Of a stretch of 64,000 nucleotides of DNA, positions 54,016-62,692 are shown piece by piece. Both the position numbers and the translations under genes were made by a program. Position 1 is the first letter of the stretch. The number at the start of each line of letters is the position of its first letter. The DNA comes from Streptomyces sp. M92 (lineage in GTDB: Bacteria; Actinomycetota; Actinomycetes; Streptomycetales; Streptomycetaceae), in NCBI RefSeq assembly GCF_028473745.1, contig NZ_CP101138.1, positions 1-64,000 on the forward strand, read 5' to 3'. The notes under the pieces were generated by a model. The model was not told the DNA's origin and did no database searches. It saw only the letters and a list, made by a program, of their open reading frames with translations.

Positions 54016-54864
54016 TCAGGTGCCGGCCGACGCCGGTTTCCTCGGCCAGCTGGGGGTAGCGCCTTTCCGGGCGAGGCGTCTGGTCATGAGGGTGATGGCG
54101 GCCCAGGTGATCAGGGTTTCGGAGTGCTGGATGAGCCGTTCGTAGTCCCTGGCGTGGCGGCGGGCGTGCATCATCCACGCAAGGCTGCGTTCGACGACCC
54201 AGCGGCGGGGAAGTACGACGAAGCCGGAGGCGTCCTTGGGGCGGCTGACCGGTTTGATGGTGAGGTTGAGGTGTCGTTTGGCCCAGTCGACGAGCTTGCC
54301 GGCGTAGGCGGAGTCGGCCCAGACGATCGTGATCTCGGGGTGCATCAGACGCAGGCGGAAGAGGACTTCCTTCGCGGCGGCGGCGTCGTGCAGGTCAGCG
54401 GGAGTGACCATGACCATGAGGGGCAGGCCGCGGGTGTCCACGACCAGGTGGCGCTTGCGGCCGTTGATCTTCTTGCCTGCGTCGTAGCCGCGGGTGGCCT
54501 TCGAGACGGTCTCCGCGGCCTTGACGCTCTGCGAGTCGATCACGGTGGCGACCGCTCGGGGGCCTTTGCCCATCTCGCGGCGGATCCGGCCGGACAGGTG
54601 ATCGCGGATCTGTCCGATCACCCCGGCAGCGGCCCAGCGCGCCATGAACCCCCAAACCGTCCTCCAAGGCGGGAAGTCCGCAGGCAGGGCCCGCCATTTG
54701 CATCCGGTGTCGACCACGTATCGGATCGCGTCGACGATCTCCCGCCGGGGATGCTTCTCGGGCCGGCCGCCGCGGCTGGTCTCGCAGGCCGGCTCCGGCA
54801 GCAGCGGTTCGAGCAGGTCCCATTCGGCGTTCGTGGTGTCGGAGGGATAGCGACGCTGACGCAT
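54016..54864 (-). mobile_element. IS5-family transposase
   Basis: A 282-residue DDE transposase in one frame, apparently intact. The N-terminal IS5-type domain is MRQRRYPSDTTNAEWDLLEPLLPEP and DAIRYVVDTGCKWRALPADFPPWRTVWGFMARW. Catalytic residues are Asp in ATVIDSQSVKAAE, Asp in IVWADSAYAGKLVDW and Glu in RWVVERSLAWMMHARRHARDYE. GGAGGGAAGCC precedes the ATG. Terminal inverted repeats and a target duplication could not be identified with confidence, so only the gene is delimited. Confidence 0.9.
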
Positions 54865-54896
54865 GACTGCGGCTTCCCTCCAGATCGGATGGGGAG

Positions 54897-54923
54897 GGGC
54901 GCCCGGCCTCCGGCCGGGTGCCC
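54897..54923 (-). terminator. Hairpin between racP-like gene and transposase
   Basis: A 12-bp stem (GGGCGCCCGGCC against GGCCGGGTGCCC, one G-T pair) with a TCC loop. It lies 10 bp behind the racP-like stop and probably ends the racP-DUF6192 operon. Confidence 0.6.
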
Positions 54924-54933
54924 CCGGTGGTGG

Positions 54934-55353
54934 TCAGGCAGAGACGACGAGGTCGAGGGTGGATTCGATGGAGTTGAGCTGGGCGACGATGTGGCGTACC
55001 CACTTGTCGCCCGGGTGGGCGGCGGCGTGAGGGGCGACGGTGCCGGTGATGAACCGGCGGAACTCGGTGAGCTTCTCGGTGAGCACGGCCCGTTCGTATG
55101 CCTCCAGCGCGGCCCGTTCGGCGCCGAGCTGGTAGCCGTCGGCCCTGGTCCAGATGAGCGGTGGCCAGCCGTTTTCGGCGATGATGTCCCGCAGGGCCGC
55201 CAGCCCTGACCGGACCTGGCTGGGGGACAGCCCACTCGCGCGGGTCAACTGGGGAAACAGCAGCCCCGCTGGTCTGGCCTCGAACAACACGAACCGCAGG
55301 GTGTCCGCATGCCGCTGGGCGACCTCGCCCCGGCGCCGTGAAGCGCGGGGCAC
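54934..55353 (-). CDS. RacP-like winged-helix protein
   Basis: A 139-residue protein with a GTG start located 2 bp behind the DUF6192 stop. The sequence resembles the RacP proteins of Streptomyces: HADTLRFVLFEARPAGLLFPQLTRASGLSPSQVRSGLAALRDIIAENGWPPLIWTRADGYQLG is a winged-helix segment, and FRRFITGTVAPHAAAHPGDKWVRHIVAQLNSIESTLDLV the helical tail. RacP/DUF6192 pairs accompany replication or accessory regions of actinobacterial elements; the function is not established. Confidence 0.7.
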   Translation of the reverse strand: MPRASRRRGEVAQRHADTLRFVLFEARPAGLLFPQLTRASGLSPSQVRSGLAALRDIIAENGWPPLIWTRADGYQLGAERAALEAYERAVLTEKLTEFRRFITGTVAPHAAAHPGDKWVRHIVAQLNSIESTLDLVVSA

Positions 55354-55355
55354 GA

Positions 55356-56357
55356 CTACTCGCCCCGCAGCATGCGGGCGAGCTCGTCGTCCATGTCGAC
55401 CTTGCCCGTGTCGACCGCGGTCTCGATCCAGTCCAGCGTCGCCCGTACCTTCGCGACGTTCTCGTGCACGATCGTGCGTTCGTCCTCGCCGAGAGTACGG
55501 TCGCGCAGGCCGGGAACGGCCCGGCCGGCCGCGGCGACGAAGGAGTGGCAGGCAGTGACGAGGTCCAGGAACTCCACCGTCCGGTCGATCTTCCTCACCG
55601 CCGGCGCGACCGGGCTGGTGTCCTCGAAGTGGTCGCGGGCTTGCCGGGACCGCTCGACCTGGGCATGGTTGACCTGGAAGCGAGCGTGGTCGTCGCTCAT
55701 CGCCTTGAACGCGACGTCCGGCCTGCGCAGCAGGTTCGTGGCCGCCGTGGTGGCCACGTGCTCGTCGCGGGTGAACTCCTCCACCACCCGGGCCTTGTCC
55801 ACCGTGGTCACCTTGGCCGTCACCTCGGGCCGCATCAGGAAGTCGCTGGTCACCGCAGCAGCCACCTGATCGTCCTGGGCCAGCGTGTGAATCGCGGTGA
55901 TCTTCTCCCTCGGCGTCACCGGCGTCTCGACCCGGTTGCCGACCCGACGGCTGGCGTCGTCCGGCGTCCACCGGGCCTTGCCCCCGGGCGGCGTGAGGAT
56001 CGCGGCGAACCGCTCCTGGTCGTCCTCGATGTATGCCAGGATCCGGTGAACGGTGTAGGAGACGCCCCTCTGCCGGCGGTCGGCCGGCCAGCGCGAGGAC
56101 GTCCACCTCGCCGACTTCACCGTGCTGAACTTCAGGCCGATGTCCTCGGCCAGCCGTGTGAGCGTCGTGGTCACCGACCACTCCGGGTCCACCGCGTGGT
56201 GGCCGCCCGGCTCCCTCATCGGCTCGATCTCCAGGGCGCGGTCCCCGATCGTGAACTGCCCGCGCGTCTGCTGTTCCACCACGTCCCGCAGCTCGGACAC
56301 GATCTGCTCGTAACGGGACTGACTGACGCTTCCGACCTTGTCGATCTCCTCCGGCAT
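55356..56357 (-). CDS. DUF6192 family protein
   Basis: A 333-residue soluble protein resembling DUF6192: KVGSVSQSRYEQIVSELRDVVEQQTRGQFTIGDRALEIEPMREPGGHHAVDPEWSV, then LAEDIGLKFSTVKSARWTSSRWP, a helix-turn-helix-like stretch, then VNHAQVERSRQARDHFEDTSPVAPAVRKIDRTVEFLDLVTACHSFVAAAGR. The N-terminal architecture suggests DNA binding, similar to ParB- or Rep-associated factors, but no function is known. The start at 56357 matches the usual family start. It is followed at 2 bp by racP. Confidence 0.8.
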   Translation of the reverse strand: MPEEIDKVGSVSQSRYEQIVSELRDVVEQQTRGQFTIGDRALEIEPMREPGGHHAVDPEWSVTTTLTRLAEDIGLKFSTVKSARWTSSRWPADRRQRGVSYTVHRILAYIEDDQERFAAILTPPGGKARWTPDDASRRVGNRVETPVTPREKITAIHTLAQDDQVAAAVTSDFLMRPEVTAKVTTVDKARVVEEFTRDEHVATTAATNLLRRPDVAFKAMSDDHARFQVNHAQVERSRQARDHFEDTSPVAPAVRKIDRTVEFLDLVTACHSFVAAAGRAVPGLRDRTLGEDERTIVHENVAKVRATLDWIETAVDTGKVDMDDELARMLRGE

Positions 56358-56521
56358 GGGTTTCACCACCCATGCGGGCCGCAGCACGGAGCTGACGTCC
56401 GTGACGTGGACACGGCCCGCTCATCACCGAGAGTCAGACCGTAAATCCACTAATCACAACGATTGACCGCAAGTGACCGAATTCTGAGCGAAGTTGGACC
56501 CTGGATGCGTTCGCGATAGGG

Positions 56522-56836
56522 TCACTGCGCCCGTTCGCCAAACGTTTCCTTCCGGCGTCGCCAGGCCCTCACCACACACCGGCGCGAGCAGTACACGGCG
56601 TTCGACCGCCGGTCGACGCCGGCCACCCACCGGGCCCCGCACTCGGGACACTCGACCTCGCCCGCACCGCCCAGCACCGCAGCCGTGAGCTTGCGCAACC
56701 GCCGGTCCGTACGCCACTGCCTGGCACGGCATGCCGCGGAACAGAACAAGGCGTCAGGCCGCGAGCCCGGCCTCAGCCGGTCACCACAAGCCCGACAGTT
56801 CCTCTCCCCGGCCCGCCCGGTGCCCTCGGACACCAC
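56522..56836 (-). CDS. Small double zinc-finger protein
   Basis: A 104-residue protein with a GTG start and two Cys-rich modules: NCRACGDRLRPGSRPDALFCSAACRARQWR (about residues 13-42) and ECPECGARWVAGVDRRSNAVYCSRRCVVRAWRRR (about 62-95), each with CxxC...CxxxC spacing. It is strongly basic between the modules. This suggests a DNA- or RNA-binding zinc protein. It is upstream of the DUF6192 gene on the same strand but separated by ~160 bp. Confidence 0.75.
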   Translation of the reverse strand: MVSEGTGRAGERNCRACGDRLRPGSRPDALFCSAACRARQWRTDRRLRKLTAAVLGGAGEVECPECGARWVAGVDRRSNAVYCSRRCVVRAWRRRKETFGERAQ

Positions 56837-56949
56837 GCCAGCGTAGAACCCAAGGCTACTCAGAACCCGGGATCAGAAACACGCACTCAGGAAGAAGGCA
56901 CTTCGAGACGTAGCATGAGCGGCTGACCCGCCAAGTAGCTACGGAGCTA

Positions 56950-57027
56950 CCCATGCCCTATTTGTCGGAATCTGCAAAAGTCACTGAAACCGCGTCCCTG
57001 CAGTCATAAAGACGCAGGTCAAGCAGT
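56950..57027 (+). promoter_or_regulatory. CRISPR leader 4
   Basis: It contains GCCCTATTTGTCGGAATCTG, CAAAAGTCACTG and ACGCAGGTCAAGCAGT before the first repeat. It matches leader 3 closely over ~80 bp, including CTACCCATGCCC upstream of the first block. Confidence 0.8.
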
Positions 57028-57729
57028 CTGCTCCCCGCACCCGCGGGGATGGTCCCAGATGGCGCAACAGTTGGTGCAACCCCCCGTGCTGCTCCCCGCA
57101 CCCGCGGGGATGGTCCCAGCTCGACCTTCTCGGGACCGACGACACCGCCCTGCTCCCCGCACCCGCGGGGATGGTCCCGGCTGCGGCATCGGGAAGTCGT
57201 CGAGATCCTCCTGCTCCCCGCACCCGCGGGGATGGTCCCACGATGTCGGTCCACGTCGCCGACAGCCATTCCTGCTCCCCGCACCCGCGGGGATGGTCCC
57301 GTCGCGCGCTGCCCCGGCCGTCAGTAGACGAACTGCTCCCCGCACCCGCGGGGATGGTCCCTCGTGCTGGAGCTGGTCGACGAGCTGAACGAGCTGCTCC
57401 CCGCACCCGCGGGGATGGTCCCGAGCCCCAGGTACAGGTAGACGGCCGCCTGGACTGCTCCCCGCACCCGCGGGGATGGTCCCCCGGACCGGGTCGGCGG
57501 CCTCTACACCGCACTCTGCTCCCCGCACCCGCGGGGATGGTCCCGCGATGCCGCCGCGCCTGGCCGAGGCCGTCATCTGCTCCCCGCACCCGCGGGGACG
57601 GTCCCCCGGATACCACGCGCTGACTACTCGCCCCCGGCTGCTCCCCGCACCCGCGGGGGTGGTCCCAAGAAGATGGTTCACGAAAGGCCGGGTTCCAGAA
57701 CTGCTCCCGTAGTCGCGGGGATGGCTTCG
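57028..57729 (+). CRISPR. Type I-E CRISPR array 4 (12 repeats, 11 spacers)
   Basis: Ten repeats on an exact 61-bp period from 57028, then copies at 57638 (one change) and 57701 (clearly degenerate, interval 63). The repeat at 57577 also carries one change. The repeat sequence is that of arrays 1 and 2. Decay at the high-coordinate end confirms plus-strand transcription from leader 4. It lies 29 kb from the cas operon, so it depends on Cas proteins in trans. Confidence 0.96.
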
Positions 57730-57816
57730 GGTAGGGTTGATTGACCGTCGCGTTGGCAGCGGCTCAGGCCTGCAACCACTGTTTTGAAGGATGAACGACG
57801 ACACCAGCACGAGTGG

Positions 57817-58827
57817 CTACCCGAGAGCTCTTTCGTTCCACTGACGCCAGCTGGAGCCCAGCTCGACGAGCACCCCGTCACGACCGAGGAAATGGAAGTC
57901 GTCCTCTTCGAGCGCGCTCTGCCGCCCGAACGCTTCGGGCCCTGCCTCATCGAGCCGAAGCACCCACTCGTACAGCGCTGACGCCCTCGACGGCCGGGCT
58001 TCTGACCAGCTGTCATCGTCCACGGGCACGCGCTCCGCGATGTCCGCCCGCACCGACACCGTGAAGTCGGCTTCGGCGAAGTAGGCAGCGAGGTAGGGGG
58101 CGTCTTCTCCCGCGAAGCGGCGATTGTCCGGGGCTCGACTCCGGATGGCGCGTACGACAGGCAGGTAGTAGGCGACTGTCAGCATCGCCGGATCGACGCC
58201 CGCTGCTCGGCGTTGGTGGGGTGGGTCCTCCAGGTGCGCGCGCCACTCACCACGAGAGAAGTGGGCCACGTGCGCGTACGTCGCTGAGGTGGGGTGCCCG
58301 ACGATCTGTGGGAGGTTGCAGGCCTGCTTCTTGGCATCCGTGACAAGCTTGTCGGTGTACCCGTTCGAGCGACCCTTGACCTCGGTGGCGATGGCCACCT
58401 GTCGGCCATGGAATCCGATGAAGTCTGGACGGGTCCGGCTGCGCTGTGCGCCCAGGTGGGCCAGGTATGCGTCCAGGTGCACGAAGCGGCTGACGCCGAA
58501 GAAGTCGTGCGCGAAGACCTTGGCCTGCGCCTGGCCCAGGAAGAAGCTGACGGCACCCTTCTCGGCGGGATCGAGTCGGTTGTACGACGTGCTCCGCGAG
58601 TAGATGCCGCTCACAGGTTCAATCGCGGCCCGCATCATGGCCGACCGCCACTGGAGTTCCAGGGCCTGTCCGGCGCGCAGACGGGGACCGAACGGAGTCG
58701 TCCCGATCGTGACCGCGGCCCACACCAACTGCGCCATACCGACAGGGTGATTGCCGCTGTCCGGGCTCCGTAGCCCGTTCGGTAAGGGATCAGTGAACGC
58801 TCTGAGGTCGTAGTGAATACTGCTCAT
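57817..58827 (-). CDS. Putative PD-(D/E)XK-type nuclease-like protein
   Basis: A 336-residue protein without close family recognition. A PD-(D/E)XK-like site is visible: Asp135 (TRPDFIGFHG), then Glu149-x-Lys151 (VAIATEVKGRSN), followed by a helix (TDKLVTDAKKQACNL). The N-terminal part (VWAAVTIGTTPFGPRLRAGQALELQWRSAMMR) and C-terminal part (PYLAAYFAEADFTVSVRADIAERV) are unassigned. The gene converges on CRISPR array 4. A restriction-like or defence role is a hypothesis only. No good ribosome binding site precedes the ATG at 58827. Confidence 0.6.
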   Translation of the reverse strand: MSSIHYDLRAFTDPLPNGLRSPDSGNHPVGMAQLVWAAVTIGTTPFGPRLRAGQALELQWRSAMMRAAIEPVSGIYSRSTSYNRLDPAEKGAVSFFLGQAQAKVFAHDFFGVSRFVHLDAYLAHLGAQRSRTRPDFIGFHGRQVAIATEVKGRSNGYTDKLVTDAKKQACNLPQIVGHPTSATYAHVAHFSRGEWRAHLEDPPHQRRAAGVDPAMLTVAYYLPVVRAIRSRAPDNRRFAGEDAPYLAAYFAEADFTVSVRADIAERVPVDDDSWSEARPSRASALYEWVLRLDEAGPEAFGRQSALEEDDFHFLGRDGVLVELGSSWRQWNERALG

Positions 58828-59443
58828 AATTGCTATGCAGCCTACCGGGGCTGGCGCCTGCCGTTCACTGCTTGCACGCGCCCCGTACGGAGGGCGCTCC
58901 ACTCGGGCACCGGTTCGCAAGACCGCACCCGCGCGGAGCACGCCGCCGTACCGCCCGCTGCCGACGGCGCCGTCATCGTCCGGGGCGGTTGCGTGGTCCC
59001 GAACGAACTGCACTCGCTGTCTTCCTGCCCGTGCCGCGGGCCGGTGTCGCCTGGCGGGGACGTGCCCGTCCGAGCGATTTGCTCCTGGCCGGCCCAAGCA
59101 CGAGCCAGACAATATCGGGCGACATGGTTGCTCTCCGTGAAAGAGTCAGGCGGCTAATTCACCGCATACGGATCAGCCACTACCGGAACGGGCAGCAGCA
59201 AGGCCGACTGCAGCGGCAATTTCGGGTACGTCGCCAAGTCGTACGGCCACGAGGTCTAAGTTCCGGGCCAGGACTGGACTCGCTATTCCTACTGACCTGA
59301 ACATTCCGCTCTACGGAGCTAGCCACTGCCGGTAGGTGTGGGGAACTCTGGGCCGGCGTGCTTCCGGCGGGGAAGGGCTGCCGGGCTGCAACGCGGCCAG
59401 CGGCTTTCCGCACCCGCGGCCCCGGATGTGGCGGACAGCGAGG
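58828..59443. other. Intergenic stretch without a recognisable gene
   Basis: About 615 bp. No reading frame combines a start signal, codon bias and a recognisable family. A 33-codon piece ending at about 59251 (KADCSGNFGYVAKSYGHEV before a TAA) looks like the C-terminus of some extracellular protein and may be a relic. Confidence 0.5.
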
Positions 59444-59830
59444 TCAGGCCGTCGGCAGGCGCAGTGAGCGCAGCCGTTCGGCGACGGCGAACGAGTCGAG
59501 CCGCAGGGCGGTGATGTCGGCGATGAGGTCCCGCCAGGCTTCGAACTTGGTGTTCACCCGCTCCCCGTGCATTCCGAGGTACGCCACGGCCACGCCGAAG
59601 CCGTACAGCTCGTTGCGGGCGGGCAGCGGCCGGAGCACGACGCACTCCTCCAGCATTACTGCCGCACGCCAGAAGGCGTCTGGGTTGTGCTGGTCGTGAC
59701 GGGGCGGGTCGACCTTGTGCCGGGCGGCCAGGCCGACGAAGACGGAGTAGTCGTTGACGGCGAGATCGTCCAGCAGCTCAGCCTGGCGTTCGAGGAACCA
59801 CCGGTAGTCGACGTAGTACTCGGCAGGCAC
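59444..59830 (-). CDS. Fic-like toxin of a toxin-antitoxin pair
   Basis: A 128-residue protein similar to the Doc/Fic-type toxin components of actinobacterial TA pairs: DYRWFLERQAELLDDLAVNDYSVFVGLAARHKVDPPR, then FWRAAVMLEECVVLRPLPARNELYGFGVAVAYLGMHGERV. The canonical HPFxxGNGR Fic motif is not present as such; RPLPARNELYGFGVAVAY stands in its place, so catalytic activity is uncertain. It starts 3 bp behind the antitoxin gene. Confidence 0.75.
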   Translation of the reverse strand: MPAEYYVDYRWFLERQAELLDDLAVNDYSVFVGLAARHKVDPPRHDQHNPDAFWRAAVMLEECVVLRPLPARNELYGFGVAVAYLGMHGERVNTKFEAWRDLIADITALRLDSFAVAERLRSLRLPTA

Positions 59831-59833
59831 AGG

Positions 59834-60073
59834 TCAGGCCGCCCGCGGGGCGGTCCGGGCCGGCGCAGAGCCACCGTACTCGGCGTCGAACGCAGCGACC
59901 GTTTCCGGGTCGCTGGTCACCTGCCGGAAGATTTCCGCGCCCTCGGCCAGCGCGCGCTCGCGCCGCTTCTCCTCGGCGACCTGCGCGAGGTAGGCGTCCA
60001 GCGGCAGTCCCGCCGCGTCGGCTAGGGCCCGCAGCGCGTCCGCGGTGGTGTCGTCGATCTCGATGCCAGCCAT
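59834..60073 (-). CDS. Antitoxin partner of the Fic-like toxin
   Basis: A 79-residue, acidic-to-neutral protein. MAGIEIDDTTADALRALADAAGLPLDAYLAQVAEEKRR has the ribbon-helix-helix-like pattern of small antitoxins. The C-terminal half (FRQVTSDPETVAAFDAEYGG) would wrap the toxin. Gene order antitoxin then toxin, with a 3-bp gap, supports a TA operon that could stabilise the replicon. Confidence 0.75.
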   Translation of the reverse strand: MAGIEIDDTTADALRALADAAGLPLDAYLAQVAEEKRRERALAEGAEIFRQVTSDPETVAAFDAEYGGSAPARTAPRAA

Positions 60074-60138
60074 GCGTCGAGTATGCCGCGTGAGACCACG
60101 TCCAGGCCAGCGACCTGAGGACACTGCACTGAGCAGCG

Positions 60139-60526
60139 GGTTTCCTGATCGCTTCTATCTTCGGGCTGCTTACCCTGGCGGGATTCGCGTACGCGCCGCA
60201 TCTCGCTGACCTGCCGGATCAGAAGATGTGGCGCATCGACCGCGCCGCCGGCTACGGCGCCTTCCAGGACGCGGCCCGCGGTCGGATCGACCTCGCCAGG
60301 ATCGAACGCCACTGGGAGGACAACCTTTGGATCATCGGCTCCATCCACACCGGCGCCGTGCGCGCGTACGACGTGATCGGGATGCTGTCCCGCGACGGCC
60401 GCCCCACCCCGCTCGGCGACGCGATCGCCCACTACGAGCGGATCTCCAAGACTCTGCACATCCTGCGCTTGGTCGACGAGCCCGGCTACCGGCGGCAGAT
60501 CAAGAGCCAGGCCAACCTAGCGTTTC
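60139..60526 (+). pseudogene. Tn3-family transposase remnant (TnpA C-terminal region)
   Basis: About 129 codons correspond to the C-terminal part of Tn3-type transposases: FGLLTLAGFAYAPHLADLPDQKMWRIDRAAGYGAFQDAARGRID, RIERHWEDNLWIIGSIHTGAVRAYDVIGMLSRDGRPTPLGDAIAHYERISKTLHILRLVDEPGYRRQIKSQANL. The match stops at about 60526, where the ligase fragment begins on the other strand. The catalytic N-terminal two thirds are missing. No terminal repeat was found. Confidence 0.85.
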
Positions 60527-61412
60527 AGCCCCGGCTCGAAGCGGGGTATCGGCGGGCGACAGCTCCGGGCGCATCCGGTGCCAGCGCGCCGGGTGACGCC
60601 ACCGCCCGGCACCGTCCCGGGCGACGTCGACACCGACCTCCACCACAAGCTCCGGGGTGACCAGCGTGACGTGCAGACTTTCGCGTGACCCCCACCCGGC
60701 AGAGAACGACCACCCTGCCCAGGGACGCTGGTCCCCAGCCGAGGTGAGGAACCTGGCGACCGACCGGCCCGAGGCCTGCGGAAGCGGCGTGCTGCGTCCG
60801 ACGTAGCGCAGGCGCCCGGCCGTGTCGTATCGCCCCAGCAGCAGCGTGCCAGCCGCCGGGCCCGTGTACGCCCCCACTACGGCGTCCTCGGTCACCCTGA
60901 CCTTGTGCTTGTGCCACCCACGCACGGACGGCTCGTAGACGCCTTCCAACCTCTTGGAAATCACCCCTTCGAGACCGACGGCCGTCCAGGTGCCCAGCCA
61001 CTCGCGCACGGTGTCCGGGTCGGTGGTCGACGGGCACAACGCCCACGGTGCGGTGAGCCGGTGCTCAGCGAAGAGGGCTTCCAGGGCGGCCCGGCGTCGC
61101 CTGTACGTCCACCCGGTGGTGTCGGTGCCCGCCAGGCGCAGCAGGTCGAAGGCGACGAGGTGGGCGGGATACTCGGCGGCGAGCCGGTTCGCGCTAGCTC
61201 CGCGCCGCTGCAACCGTCCCTGGAGCCGCTCGAAGGCGAGCCTGTCGTCCTGCCCCATACGACACCTCCCCATCGAGAGCGGTCGCGTCCGGGAGCTGCG
61301 AGGCGCCGACACACAGCTCGGGGAAGGAATTGGCGAAGGCCGTTCCCTGGCAGGAGCGCAGCGCCAGGCCCCCGGCGCCCCAGGACAGAAGTACCCGCCA
61401 TCCGTCCTTCTC
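60523..61412 (-). pseudogene. ATP-dependent DNA ligase fragment (LigD-ligase-like), frameshifted
   Basis: Homology starts at DGWRVLLSWGAGGLALRSCQG in one frame and continues with LPDATALDGE. It shifts near 61255 into DRLAFERLQGRLQRRG. The second frame includes WTAVGLEGVISKRLEGVYEPSVRGWHKHKVR (motif IV-V region) and VTEDAVVGAYTG, and ends PARWHRMRPELSPADTP. The catalytic Lys of the K-x-DG motif is lost at the 5' break (E-K-DG only). It is therefore inactive. Its 3' end abuts the Tn3 remnant. Confidence 0.8.
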
Positions 61413-61495
61413 CAAAATTTGACGTGTCTCATGAGACATCAGCTCGTGTCTCGGCCCCAAAATGATCAAACACCGCAGGGGCCGCTCGTGTCAGG

Positions 61496-62272
61496 ATGCT
61501 GGGCATGTCTGGTCGCGCGCTGAGTTTCGGGGTGGTGGCGGGAGCATACGAACGGTTCCGGCCGGGGTACCCCGTAGAGCTGTTCGACATGGTGATGGCA
61601 TACGCGGGCTACCCGGTTCGGACCGCACTCGAGATCGGAGCTGGGACAGGCAAGGCAACCCGCCTGTTCGCTCAACGAGGGGTCATAGTCACCGCGACTG
61701 ATCCTGACGGATCCATGCTCGCCGAGCTGCGCAAGCGCGTGCCGACGAACGTCGGAACGGTGCAGGCTGCGTTCGAGGACTTGCAACCGGGCAATCGGTA
61801 CGGACTCGTCTATGCGGCAGCAGCGCTGCATTGGACGAAACCGGAGGGCCGGTGGTCGCGCATCGCCACGCTGCTGGAACCGGGCGGCGTATTCGCCTCA
61901 TGCGGGGGGCCATTTCGACTGGCTGACCCGGCTGTAGAGGAAGCTGTCCGCGCGGCGCGAGCACCGTTCTTGGAGAGTGACGAGGTTGCGTCGCCTGACG
62001 GGACGCCTCCGGATCATGAGATGCAGTGGCCGGGTACAGAGTTGCAACGGTCTGACTGGTTCACCGGCGTTCAGCAGTCCGTGATCGAACGGCGCGTGAC
62101 GATGAGCGCTCGCGACTACGTGGGGCATCTCTCCACCATCTCGGCCTATCTCGTCTTGCCGATCGCGGAGCGAGAGCACGCCTTGAGTCAGATCGAGCAG
62201 GTACTGCCGGACAGAGTCGAGATGGTCGCCGACATCACCGTCCATCTCGCGCGTCGGCGCCACGAGGATTGA
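61496..62272 (+). CDS. Class I SAM-dependent methyltransferase
   Basis: A 258-residue protein. The SAM site is TALEIGAGTGKATRLFAQRG (motif I), VIVTATDPDGSML (acidic residue binding ribose) and YGLVYAAAALHWTKPEGRW (motif of the UbiE/trans-aconitate type). AYERFRPGYPVELFDMV is the usual N-terminal segment. The start is ATG at 61496 or 61505. The substrate is unknown. The 3' end overlaps the opposing gene by 85 bp. Confidence 0.88.
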   Translation: MLGMSGRALSFGVVAGAYERFRPGYPVELFDMVMAYAGYPVRTALEIGAGTGKATRLFAQRGVIVTATDPDGSMLAELRKRVPTNVGTVQAAFEDLQPGNRYGLVYAAAALHWTKPEGRWSRIATLLEPGGVFASCGGPFRLADPAVEEAVRAARAPFLESDEVASPDGTPPDHEMQWPGTELQRSDWFTGVQQSVIERRVTMSARDYVGHLSTISAYLVLPIAEREHALSQIEQVLPDRVEMVADITVHLARRRHED

Positions 62273-62577
62273 TCACGACATCTGGTCATGTCAGCCCGCC
62301 GGCCCTCGTGGTAGCGGCACGGCCGGTCAAGTTCGCCGCACGCCGGGCAGTTCTCCCAGTCGGCGGCGTCGTACGGCTCGATCTCCATGGGCACGTCATC
62401 GGTGGCGGGCAGCTCCAGCGCGGCGTGTGGCCGGGCCACGCCGAGAACGCGCTGGGACCAGTCCTCGGGCAGCGCGCGGACCTGCATGGCGAGTGCGGCG
62501 ACCACGGCGGGCTGGTGCTCGATGAGGCGCTGCCACAGCGTGTCCGCCGTGGTCAGCGCGTCGGGCGATAACGTCAT
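62188..62577 (-). CDS. Small hypothetical protein with Cys-rich zinc-like motif
   Basis: A 129-residue protein starting MTLSPDALTTADTLWQRLIEH, preceded by AGAAGAAG. WENCPACGELDRPCRYHEG could bind zinc. The last ~30 residues (SSWRRRARWTVMSATIS) overlap the end of the methyltransferase gene on the other strand and may not be conserved. No family was recognised. Confidence 0.6.
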   Translation of the reverse strand: MTLSPDALTTADTLWQRLIEHQPAVVAALAMQVRALPEDWSQRVLGVARPHAALELPATDDVPMEIEPYDAADWENCPACGELDRPCRYHEGRRADMTRCRDQSSWRRRARWTVMSATISTLSGSTCSI

Positions 62578-62692
62578 GTCGTCTTCTTCTGGACGGAGTT
62601 GTCGGGGGGATAGGAAGGCAGGCACGCGTACGCCGAGTCCCGGGTGATGTCGTAGCCGGTCATCGATGCCCCTGGTCGTCGTCGGATGCCTG

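Noticed and set aside
53990..54900. Terminal inverted repeats and target duplication of the IS5-type element
   Set aside because: No pair of ends matched convincingly around the transposase gene, so the IS borders were left open.
17002..57729. Self-targeting spacers against genes in this window
   Set aside because: Reading the spacers against the annotated genes by eye gave no match. A full alignment of all 59 spacers to the whole replicon would be needed; exact matches next to an AAG-like PAM would change this.
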